Below, one piece after another: positions 1 through 5,340 of a stretch of DNA of 6,654 nucleotides (position 1 is its first letter; each line of letters starts with the position of its first letter). The stretch lies in contig JABEVI010000287.1 of assembly GCA_013044085.1 (NCBI GenBank), positions 1 to 6,654 of the forward strand. The letters are read 5' to 3'. The translations under genes and the position numbers were made by a program. The notes beneath the pieces were generated by a model. That model was given only the letters and a program-made list of their open reading frames with translations. It was not told the origin of the DNA and ran no database searches. The stretch is from Steroidobacteraceae bacterium. GTDB taxonomy: Bacteria; Pseudomonadota; Gammaproteobacteria; Steroidobacterales; Steroidobacteraceae.

Positions 1-128
1 CGATAGACCGGACCGATATAGTCCTCGATCGCTGAGTTCGCGAGCGTGCGGGTGGACGGTAGGTTGCTCACCTTGCGCGCCTTGAAGAACATCGTGCGGA
101 AGCAATCAACCGCGTTCCCTTCCATCAT
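1..128 (-). CDS. Partial unidentified protein, N-terminal 42 codons, cut by window edge
   Basis: An open frame begins at tandem ATG codons (128-126 and 125-123) and runs without a stop off the left edge, reading MMEGNAVDCFRTMFFKARK and onward to IEDYIGPVYR. About four fifths of its third codon positions are G or C, as expected for a real gene in this GC-rich DNA. An in-frame TGA at 152-150 limits the start to this point. It lies 33 bases after the cytochrome stop on the same strand, so it could be the next gene of the operon. No good ribosome binding site is visible. There is no signal peptide in the visible part, so the product is probably cytoplasmic, unlike the four genes before it. I do not recognise the family. 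Confidence 0.45.
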   Translation of the reverse strand, partial: MMEGNAVDCFRTMFFKARKVSNLPSTRTLANSAIEDYIGPVY

Positions 129-161
129 CCCGGCACGGAATCGACGCGATCAAGGTCGGTG

Positions 162-617
162 TCACTGGCTTGGCGCGTTGTGTTTGGCCGCCAGCGATCG
201 GACGTACGCGACCAATTCCCAAATCTTGTGCGGGCTGAAGGAGTATTTCCAAGGCGGCATTGATTGCGCGCCAATGACTCTGCCGTTTGAAATCGTCACG
301 TACAGATAATCTGTTGTAAGGCCCTTGCGTCCCTTCAATCGAGGACCTCTGCCTCCAGTTCCCTGATATCCATGACAATACGCGCAAGTCTGCGCAAATA
401 TCCGTCCACCCGCCCGAATCACCTTAGGATCATTGAGGTTGACCGTAGACTTCGGCGCGGTGAACACCACAGTGGAGCCGTTGCCAATCTGGCCCTCACT
501 GCCACGGGCCAAATCGGCGCCCAGACCGATGAGAGCGAGACACACCGTGCCGCTCAGCGCCACCACGATACGCAACCGGCTCCTCGAACCACAATTCTTA
601 CCGCCATCTCTCTGCAA
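162..617 (-). CDS. Exported class I cytochrome c (cyt-B), partner of the upstream PQQ dehydrogenase
   Basis: This 151-residue protein has a basic N-terminus, a hydrophobic segment at about residues 17-34 and a likely signal-peptidase site near residue 39. One cytochrome c domain follows. The haem-attachment motif is CAYCH (Cys78, Cys81, His82), and the probable sixth ligand is Met120 in the SMPPW motif. The domain closes with a helix reading WELVAYVRSL. It should be a soluble periplasmic monohaem cytochrome that takes electrons from the quinoprotein encoded 77 bases upstream and passes them to the respiratory chain. The start codon is TTG, chosen because a GGAGGG ribosome binding site lies 7 bases before it. 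Its domain resembles the cytochrome at 4112-4675. The electron-acceptor role is inferred from family and context. The family call is firm. Confidence 0.88.
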   Translation of the reverse strand: MQRDGGKNCGSRSRLRIVVALSGTVCLALIGLGADLARGSEGQIGNGSTVVFTAPKSTVNLNDPKVIRAGGRIFAQTCAYCHGYQGTGGRGPRLKGRKGLTTDYLYVTISNGRVIGAQSMPPWKYSFSPHKIWELVAYVRSLAAKHNAPSQ

Positions 618-624
618 CTAGATG

Positions 625-630
625 CCCTCC
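625..630 (-). promoter_or_regulatory. Ribosome binding site that decides a TTG start
   Basis: GGAGGG on the minus strand lies 7 bases before the TTG at 617-615. No ATG or GTG in the cytochrome frame is as well placed before the signal peptide, so this site is the main reason for choosing TTG. Confidence 0.65.
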
Positions 631-645
631 GCGAAGATCGTGGAA

Positions 646-675
646 GCCCGGCCGGCAGCACACCGCCGACCGGGC
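646..675 (-). promoter_or_regulatory. Strong intercistronic hairpin between ADH-B and its cytochrome
   Basis: The two 13-base arms (646-658 and 663-675) pair fully around a 4-base loop, with two G-U wobbles in the minus-strand RNA. The outer six pairs are GCCCGG/CCGGGC. The hairpin starts 19 bases after the dehydrogenase stop and ends 28 bases before the cytochrome start. No run of U follows it, so it is not a classical intrinsic terminator. It may be a leaky terminator, or an RNA-stabilising or processing element that sets the dehydrogenase-to-cytochrome ratio. The structure is read from the sequence and the function is inferred. Confidence 0.6.
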
Positions 676-694
676 ATCGGCCCACACTATCGCG

Positions 695-2392
695 CTAATC
701 CAGTGAAAACACCACTACCGCCGATCCCCCTTGCAGTTTCTCGATGCCCGGGAACGCGCTCGCCATAAAGCCCGGGGCCAGCGAACCAAACCCACTCGCA
801 ACCGCGATGTACTGTTTGCCGTTGACCGCATAACTGATTATGCCGCCACGGATACCGGAGCCCACGTTGAAGTGCCATAGCTGATGCCCAGTCTTGGCAT
901 CATATGCGTGAACGATTCCCTCCGGATCGCCATTGATTACGAGACCGCCAGCGGTCGTCAACACATCCCCCAATCCGGGGATGGGATAGTCAACTTTCCA
1001 GGAAACTTTACCCGTGAACGGATCGAGTGCCTCCAGCCATCCCTTAGCCGGACGACCGGGCGGGTGAACGGCTTCGAGGCTCGCAACGCCAAGGTACAAC
1101 GCGGTGATTCCCACGTCCTTCGGATGCTGCAATTGCGGCACGGCATTTTCGCAAACGTCCATGGTGTTCAGGTACCAAAGTCTCGTTTGGGGATTATAAG
1201 CGCCCGGATTCCAGCTAGACGCGCCGATCAGATACGGACAGATCAGAGTCTTCTTTCCCGCGGGCAAATTGCGCATCTGCCCGATGAGCTGCCCCGTCTT
1301 TGGATTGATGCTCTTGACCCAGTTGTAATCATGGAGCACGGGCCACACGTTTCGAAGCTTGCCGCCGCTCGCATCCATCACCCACACAAAGCCGTTCTTG
1401 TTCTCGTGAACCATTTCGAGACGGCCGTCATGGTTGATGAACAGCGGATCGTAGACCGAGTCGAAGTCATAGTGATCTCCAGGCACTTCCTGGCGATACC
1501 ATTTGATATGCCCGGTTTGTGGATCCAGCGCCAACATGCTCGCCGAGTAAAGATTATTGCCTTGGCGATTGTTCCAGTAGAAATCCGGCGCCGCATTGCC
1601 TACGCCAATGTAAGCGGTGTTGGTCGTCGGGTCGTATTCGCCGACGTTCCATGCCTGAGATCCGCCAACCATCCACGTGTTGCCTGGCCAACTCGCCGGG
1701 TCCGCCTTCGTGGTGTACAACTTCCACATCAGCTTGCCAGTGAGGGCGTTGACGCCGAATATCGTGCCACGAGTCGGCTGATCGCCGCCGGTCGTCCCAC
1801 CTATTAGGACGTCGCCGGCGAGCATCGGTGTCGACGAGAACACACAGCCGTAGCATTTCTTAAGATCGGTTAACTGTGTCGACCAGACACGCTTGCCTGT
1901 CTTTTGGCTGATCGCAACCACTCGTCCGTCGAGCGTGCCCAGATAAACGAACCCATGCCCGAGAGTGATGTTGCGGCTCTGATGATCGTAGAAGCTCGCC
2001 GCGTGGATCGCCGCCAAGTTCGGCTGATAATGCCAAATGACCGCACCGGTGACGGCGTTTAGCGCAAACACGTTATTGTCGGGCGCGACGTAATACATTA
2101 CCCCGTTTACGACCAACGGCGTTGAGAGCAGCCCATTGGTCACGTCTCCGGATTGCTGTATCCAGGCGACATGGAGGTGCTTTACGTTTTTCGAATTGAT
2201 CTGGGACAGGGGACTGTATCGCCAGCCGTTCCACGTTCGGTTGTACTGTGACCAGTTGTCGGGATTGGCACTCCCGACGCGGAGCATGTTCTGCTGCGCC
2301 TGCACCGCGCCTCCTCCGAAAAGCGACAGTGACAAACTGATGACGCCGGCCAGAGGCGCACGGCGGATCCTAGTCGACTTCGTAAGATTCAT
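695..2392 (-). CDS. PQQ-dependent dehydrogenase (ADH-B), periplasmic quinoprotein
   Basis: This 565-residue beta-propeller quinoprotein should oxidise an alcohol or aldehyde in the periplasm using PQQ. A signal peptide (residues 1-32, AVQA then QQN) precedes repeated blade motifs such as GKLMWK, GHIKWY, GKVSWK and GHQLWH. By alignment with methanol dehydrogenases, Asn266 (GVGNAAPD) is a metal ligand, Asp309 (HYDFD) the catalytic base and Lys332 (NKNG) the PQQ-side residue. Asp311, two residues after the base, is the position linked to lanthanide binding. Asp204 stands where Glu is usual. The vicinal Cys-Cys pair of methanol dehydrogenases is absent, and a CYGC motif (180-183) occurs instead. 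There is no haem-binding CxxCH, so electrons must go to a separate cytochrome, probably cyt-B. The ATG has GGGAG 8 bases upstream. The gene follows the porin by 82 bases with no clear terminator or promoter, suggesting cotranscription. Family certain, substrate unknown. Confidence 0.93.
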   Translation of the reverse strand: MNLTKSTRIRRAPLAGVISLSLSLFGGGAVQAQQNMLRVGSANPDNWSQYNRTWNGWRYSPLSQINSKNVKHLHVAWIQQSGDVTNGLLSTPLVVNGVMYYVAPDNNVFALNAVTGAVIWHYQPNLAAIHAASFYDHQSRNITLGHGFVYLGTLDGRVVAISQKTGKRVWSTQLTDLKKCYGCVFSSTPMLAGDVLIGGTTGGDQPTRGTIFGVNALTGKLMWKLYTTKADPASWPGNTWMVGGSQAWNVGEYDPTTNTAYIGVGNAAPDFYWNNRQGNNLYSASMLALDPQTGHIKWYRQEVPGDHYDFDSVYDPLFINHDGRLEMVHENKNGFVWVMDASGGKLRNVWPVLHDYNWVKSINPKTGQLIGQMRNLPAGKKTLICPYLIGASSWNPGAYNPQTRLWYLNTMDVCENAVPQLQHPKDVGITALYLGVASLEAVHPPGRPAKGWLEALDPFTGKVSWKVDYPIPGLGDVLTTAGGLVINGDPEGIVHAYDAKTGHQLWHFNVGSGIRGGIISYAVNGKQYIAVASGFGSLAPGFMASAFPGIEKLQGGSAVVVFSLD

Positions 2393-2474
2393 ATATTCAA
2401 CTCCCGTATTTCTTCAGTATCACCACAATTCGCCGAGTGTGATGTGAGCGAATGCAACTCGCCCGATTTGGTTG

Positions 2475-3716
2475 TCAAAATGAGAAGTTCAGACCCGTCA
2501 TTGCATACGTCGTGTTCATTCCCGGCTGTACGTACGCATCCGCCACGATGGTGGTCAGAATTGTCGCCGTTGGCCCCTGATTAACATACGCCAGGTCAAC
2601 GTATGCCGTGAGCCAACTCGTCATATGGAAATCATCGCTCAGCACCACGTCGTGCGTGTAGTCGCCGCCATGCAAGCGGTCGTGGTTGTAGTAATACGCC
2701 AGAGTCGCACTATTTCTCTTGCTCCACTGCCAGTCGACGCCGGCCCCCAGGGAGTCAATTCTGGCGTAAGCGCTGCCGGTCGCGGCGTAGTTATCGATAG
2801 CCCGTATAAAGAGCGTATGAAAGGTGAACTTCTTGTACGGAACGGCGAATCCCCCCGACCACTGTTTGACGTCCGCTTGTCCCGTTACCTGATCAATCAT
2901 CTGTTGATAGGAGCCTGAGAATATGACGGGTCCCTTGTACTCGACTCCGACGGCATCCGCGCTGTTGTACTTCCAGCCCTGATTGGTGCCACCGAAAGAA
3001 TGCATGACACCGATCGTTACCGGACCCCAGGTATTGCGATATTGAAGAGCGTTCTCGAAGAATATTCCGACGTCATTGTTGGTATTGATGTTTTGCGGCA
3101 GGATCGACGCGTTATTCGTTGCCAGGGTATCGTAAGCCCAAGCATATAGATTGGAGAAATTTTCCTTGAACGCGCGTGGCTCGGTGTCCACGTCGGCCAA
3201 TAGCGCCGGCCCATACTGGCGACCAGCGATGATGGTTCCCCAATCGCCACTCAAGCCCACGTTCGACTGCCGCCGAAAGAGCGGCGTGGCTTGACTGACG
3301 ACGTCTCCGGTTCCGTGCAATTGGCCGGTCGTCGTGTCGAAGTGCGATTCGAGGTTGAAAAATGCGGTGGTATGCCCGCCGATGCCCAGATCGCCGCTGC
3401 TACCCTTGATGCCCCATTCGCTTTCCCGCAACCCGTTCTCCGCGAGCCGGACGATGCTGCCGTGGTTGGTGCCAACGGTCGAGGTCGAGTTCGACTGGTA
3501 TAGCACACCGACATCGATGATGCCGAACAAGCTTATGGAGTCGCCGGCGCTGTCGCTGAAGACCTTCACTCCATTGCCTGCCAATACCGGCTGCGCCGCA
3601 ACGGTCAGCAAGGCAGCTGTACAGGCGACCAGCACGGAAGACAGCCGGCCTCGACCCGGCCTTGCCGCGCTAGCGGAATTTTCCAGGCCGCACGTATCGT
3701 CGACTCGTTGACTCAT
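2475..3716 (-). CDS. Outer-membrane general porin (betaproteobacterial type)
   Basis: This 413-residue protein is a predicted trimeric 16-strand porin that should let small hydrophilic solutes, possibly the dehydrogenase substrate, cross the outer membrane. A long basic N-terminus is followed by a hydrophobic core and a cleavage site at about residue 46 (PVLA then GNG). The mature part opens with the typical first strand SISLFGIIDVGVLYQS. It continues with alternating aromatic beta strands (for example TLAYYYNHDRL) and ends in GLNFSF, whose terminal Phe is the usual outer-membrane assembly signal. The start is the ATG at 3716-3714, with GGAGG 6 bases before it. Upstream in-frame ATGs at 3737 and 3731 lack such a site. 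It is the first gene after the sigma-54-like promoter at 3853-3868, and ADH-B follows 82 bases later. The specific solute cannot be read from the sequence. Confidence 0.93.
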   Translation of the reverse strand: MSQRVDDTCGLENSASAARPGRGRLSSVLVACTAALLTVAAQPVLAGNGVKVFSDSAGDSISLFGIIDVGVLYQSNSTSTVGTNHGSIVRLAENGLRESEWGIKGSSGDLGIGGHTTAFFNLESHFDTTTGQLHGTGDVVSQATPLFRRQSNVGLSGDWGTIIAGRQYGPALLADVDTEPRAFKENFSNLYAWAYDTLATNNASILPQNINTNNDVGIFFENALQYRNTWGPVTIGVMHSFGGTNQGWKYNSADAVGVEYKGPVIFSGSYQQMIDQVTGQADVKQWSGGFAVPYKKFTFHTLFIRAIDNYAATGSAYARIDSLGAGVDWQWSKRNSATLAYYYNHDRLHGGDYTHDVVLSDDFHMTSWLTAYVDLAYVNQGPTATILTTIVADAYVQPGMNTTYAMTGLNFSF

Positions 3717-3720
3717 AGCA

Positions 3721-3727
3721 CCCCTCC
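3721..3727 (-). promoter_or_regulatory. Ribosome binding site that decides the porin start
   Basis: GGAGGGG on the minus strand lies just before the ATG at 3716-3714. The two earlier in-frame ATGs lie upstream of or overlap this site and have no equivalent of their own. Confidence 0.75.
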
Positions 3728-3731
3728 ACAT

Positions 3732-3745
3732 CGGCATTTGTGCCG
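3732..3745 (-). promoter_or_regulatory. Small hairpin in the porin leader RNA
   Basis: CGGCA and TGCCG arms of 5 bases pair around a 4-base loop, 4 bases upstream of the porin ribosome binding site. It is short enough to be chance. If real, it could modulate translation initiation. Confidence 0.25.
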
Positions 3746-3852
3746 TTATTGATATTGCTTGTTACCGCAATCGACCTGCGAAACTTCTCGGCCCAGAGCG
3801 GTGGCTGGAATCGCTACGCTCGCCCTGGGTTGTCCCACTTCGAGCATGACAA

Positions 3853-3868
3853 AGCATATTGCGTGCCA
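3853..3868 (-). promoter_or_regulatory. Sigma-54 (RpoN) type -24/-12 promoter for porin-ADH-B-cytochrome
   Basis: The minus strand reads TGGCACGCAATATGCT. Against the consensus TGGCACG-N4-TTGC-A/T this has a single mismatch, A for the first T of the -12 element. The near-invariant GG and GC pairs are present at the correct spacing. Transcription would start near 3842, giving a leader of about 126 bases before the porin ATG. Two palindromes lie at about -131 and -164 from that start, where activators of the enhancer-binding family commonly bind. Sigma-54 dependence implies that the downstream genes are off until an ATP-hydrolysing activator is triggered. The match is seen in the sequence and its use is inferred. 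Confidence 0.62.
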
Positions 3869-3965
3869 AACACGTCCAGAGTCGACGGAAACTGCTTTGG
3901 AAGGGCTATTACGCACTGGATGCGCTTTGCTCGATCTCATGTGAGGTTGGTTCGATCGAGAGCGT

Positions 3966-3979
3966 GCGACAACTGTCGT
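3966..3979. promoter_or_regulatory. Operator-like palindrome, promoter-proximal copy
   Basis: GCGACA-AC-TGTCGT is an inverted repeat of 6-base half sites (5 perfect pairs) around 2 bases. It matches the copy at 3999-4012 at every half-site position except the last base. Its centre is about 131 bases upstream of the predicted sigma-54 start. Confidence 0.5.
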
Positions 3980-3997
3980 CCGGTGAGGAGCACATGG

Positions 3998-4013
3998 AGC
4001 GACACGTGTCGCT
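3998..4013. promoter_or_regulatory. Operator-like perfect 16-base palindrome, promoter-distal copy
   Basis: AGCGACACGTGTCGCT equals its own reverse complement over 16 bases. Its centre is 33 bases, about three helical turns, from the sister site at 3966-3979, so two dimers could sit on the same face of the DNA. The position fits an upstream activating sequence for a sigma-54 activator. The regulator itself is not in the window. Confidence 0.52.
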
Positions 4014-4111
4014 GCGAATCGCGCCGATATTCAGTTTGGCGCTACATTCGCTCATTTCATGTCGCGCCGCGTGCGTCGCGATCAGTGAAAACGGCACACC
4101 CGCGACTCTAC

Positions 4112-4675
4112 TTAGCGGCGCCGCTCATAATGACGGCGTCGTGCGCGCTTTCCATCCTGCGCCGCGATCACGTGCGACTCATGGCGAAGATACGCCACGA
4201 TTCGCCGGATCTGTTGCGGATTCAGAACCTTCGCCCAAGACGGCATTTCCGTCCCCGGACGGCCATCGGTGATCGTGGTGATCATGAATGAGGCGCGGTT
4301 CGGGCCACCCGGTGCCCAAGCGCCGCGTACCAGGGTCGGGCACTTTCCACCGACACCCCGCTGGTTATGACACATCTGGCAGTTGCGGTTGAACAGGGTT
4401 CTGCCCTGAACGATCCCAGCAGTCGTTCCCGCCGACCGCCGAGCACCGGCTTCCGTGGCGGCCGGTGCGGTATCGGCAAGCGCGCCATCGGAAAGCGCGC
4501 CGATGGCTATTACAATAAATGTCAACGCCACGAAAACTTTGGCCAAGCGCTGTGAGTTTTGCCGCTCGTGTGGATCGGGACATGGGCCTACGCGACCGGT
4601 TCCGTGCCGATTTCGACTGGCCAAGGCTCTCCGATTAGGTTTGATCGGCCTCATAATCGACACTCGAGACTCCAT
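4112..4675 (-). CDS. Exported class I cytochrome c (cyt-A), partner of ADH-A
   Basis: This is a monohaem cytochrome c, 187 residues if it starts at the ATG at 4675. A long basic N-terminus leads to a hydrophobic signal segment (VFVALTFIVIAIGAL) ending GALA then DTAPA at about residue 67. The haem motif is CQMCH (Cys99, Cys102, His103), an extra Cys112 follows, and the likely axial Met is Met144 in EMPSW. The tail is very basic (KRARRRHYERRR). It should take electrons from the PQQ dehydrogenase encoded 50 bases upstream. The start is uncertain: ATG 4675, ATG 4654 and TTG 4546 are all possible and none has a strong ribosome binding site. The TTG would give the most normal signal peptide, 24 residues. 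An amber codon in ADH-A could reduce expression of this gene by polarity. Confidence 0.85.
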   Translation of the reverse strand: MESRVSIMRPIKPNRRALASRNRHGTGRVGPCPDPHERQNSQRLAKVFVALTFIVIAIGALSDGALADTAPAATEAGARRSAGTTAGIVQGRTLFNRNCQMCHNQRGVGGKCPTLVRGAWAPGGPNRASFMITTITDGRPGTEMPSWAKVLNPQQIRRIVAYLRHESHVIAAQDGKRARRRHYERRR

Positions 4676-4694
4676 GAACCATTTTGGAATCGAC

Positions 4695-4719
4695 GGGGCG
4701 TTCGCCGCGCGAACGCCCC
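4695..4719 (-). promoter_or_regulatory. Perfect GC-rich intercistronic hairpin between ADH-A and its cytochrome
   Basis: Two perfect 11-base arms (4695-4705 and 4709-4719, GGGGCGTTCGC and its complement) flank a 3-base loop. The hairpin begins 6 bases after the ADH-A stop and ends 19 bases before the cytochrome ATG at 4675. It has no following U-run, so a full intrinsic terminator is unlikely. It could stabilise the dehydrogenase mRNA 3' end or lower cytochrome read-through. It occupies the same place as the hairpin at 646-675. Confidence 0.65.
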
Positions 4720-4725
4720 TATCCA

Positions 4726-5280
4726 TTACTTCTTCAGTGCGAACACCATCATCCCGCCTCCGCGATTGTGGGTCTTCATGAATTGCGGATACTCGAGCGG
4801 CCAAAGACTACCGCCACCCGGCCCATACACGATCGCGACGTATTGCTTATCCCCCGCCGTGAACGTGGTGGGATTGCCGTGGATGCCTGTTCCAACCTGG
4901 AAACGCCAAACTGTTTCCCCTGTGTCTGCGCGCATCGCTTTGAAATACCCTTCCGCATCACCGGAAAACACCAAACCGCCGGCCGTCGACAGCACCCCGC
5001 TCGTGGCCGGCGTGCTCTGCGGATGGGTCCACACGAGATGACCCGTGGTCGCGTTGAATGCCTTGATCCCGCCCGCATAGGCGTTCGCCTCCAATACATT
5101 CGAAGCCAGGTACCGCTGACCACCTTTCCACTCTTCCTTGCGCGCCTCGATGTTCATCGACCCGTCGATGTACGGCACATAGATTAGCCCCGTTAGGGGG
5201 CTATAGGCTGGCGGATGCCACTCCTCGCCGCCGTCGAGAATAGGCTTGATATCCTTGACGAGCACGCCAGCACTCGGCAC
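4726..5280 (-). CDS. C-terminal fragment of ADH-A, possible restart product
   Basis: If translation restarted after the amber codon, the first plausible start in frame is GTG 5280-5278, giving 184 residues. GGAGGT (5299-5294) lies 13 bases before it, longer than ideal. The fragment lacks a signal peptide and every active-site residue named for ADH-A, holding only the final propeller blades. An independent function is therefore unlikely. I list it because automated annotation would probably report it as a separate gene. Confidence 0.3.
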   Translation of the reverse strand: MPSAGVLVKDIKPILDGGEEWHPPAYSPLTGLIYVPYIDGSMNIEARKEEWKGGQRYLASNVLEANAYAGGIKAFNATTGHLVWTHPQSTPATSGVLSTAGGLVFSGDAEGYFKAMRADTGETVWRFQVGTGIHGNPTTFTAGDKQYVAIVYGPGGGSLWPLEYPQFMKTHNRGGGMMVFALKK

Positions 5281-5337
5281 CTTCGCCGGGTTTACCTCCG
5301 GTCGGCAGTTCGGACCGAATTTTTTGACCCAGTTGGC

Positions 5338-5340
5338 CTA
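5338..5340 (-). other. In-frame amber (TAG) codon within ADH-A
   Basis: The codon before it ends VVPIA and the next reads ANWVKKFGPNC. The paralogue ADH-B reads PVLHDYNWVKS at the equivalent place, so NWVK aligns directly after the stop and no frame change is involved. TAG is one base from CAG, AAG, GAG, TAC, TAT, TGG, TTG and TCG. ADH-B ends with TAG (697-695), so general reassignment of TAG in this genome is unlikely. Confidence 0.85.

Larger units (their letters stand above)
3717..4111. other. 395-base gene-free regulatory region between cyt-A and the porin
   Basis: Open frames on both strands here match no protein I recognise, and none shows the strong codon bias of its neighbours. The region instead holds a porin leader of about 126 bases, a sigma-54-type promoter and two tandem palindromes upstream of it. 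I saw no convincing intrinsic terminator after cyt-A and no clear IHF site between the palindromes and the promoter. Confidence 0.6.

Noticed and set aside
884..1807. 307-codon open frame on the plus strand opposite ADH-B
   Set aside because: It lies fully inside a well-supported gene, has no recognisable domain, and antisense open frames of this length are common opposite GC-rich genes.
2393..2474. Possible terminator between the porin and ADH-B
   Set aside because: Only a short bulged stem (ATCAC with GTGAT) is present, with no U-run. Cotranscription is more likely.
3909..4097. 62-codon minus-strand frame between cyt-A and the porin
   Set aside because: Composition is unlike a real protein, it has no ribosome binding site, and it covers both palindromes.
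3994..4272. Plus-strand 92-codon frame with GAGGAG before its ATG and a hydrophobic N-terminus
   Set aside because: It overlaps the cytochrome gene by about 160 bases, has no recognisable family, and its start overlaps the palindrome region. The apparent ribosome binding site is likely chance.
3740..4291. 183-codon plus-strand frame across the intergenic region
   Set aside because: It is rich in Arg and Cys with no domain, runs into the cytochrome gene on the other strand, and has no ribosome binding site.
5338..5340. Amber codon as evidence of pyrrolysine or code reassignment
   Set aside because: There is no supporting machinery in the window, a neighbouring gene stops at TAG, and quinoprotein dehydrogenases are not known to use pyrrolysine.
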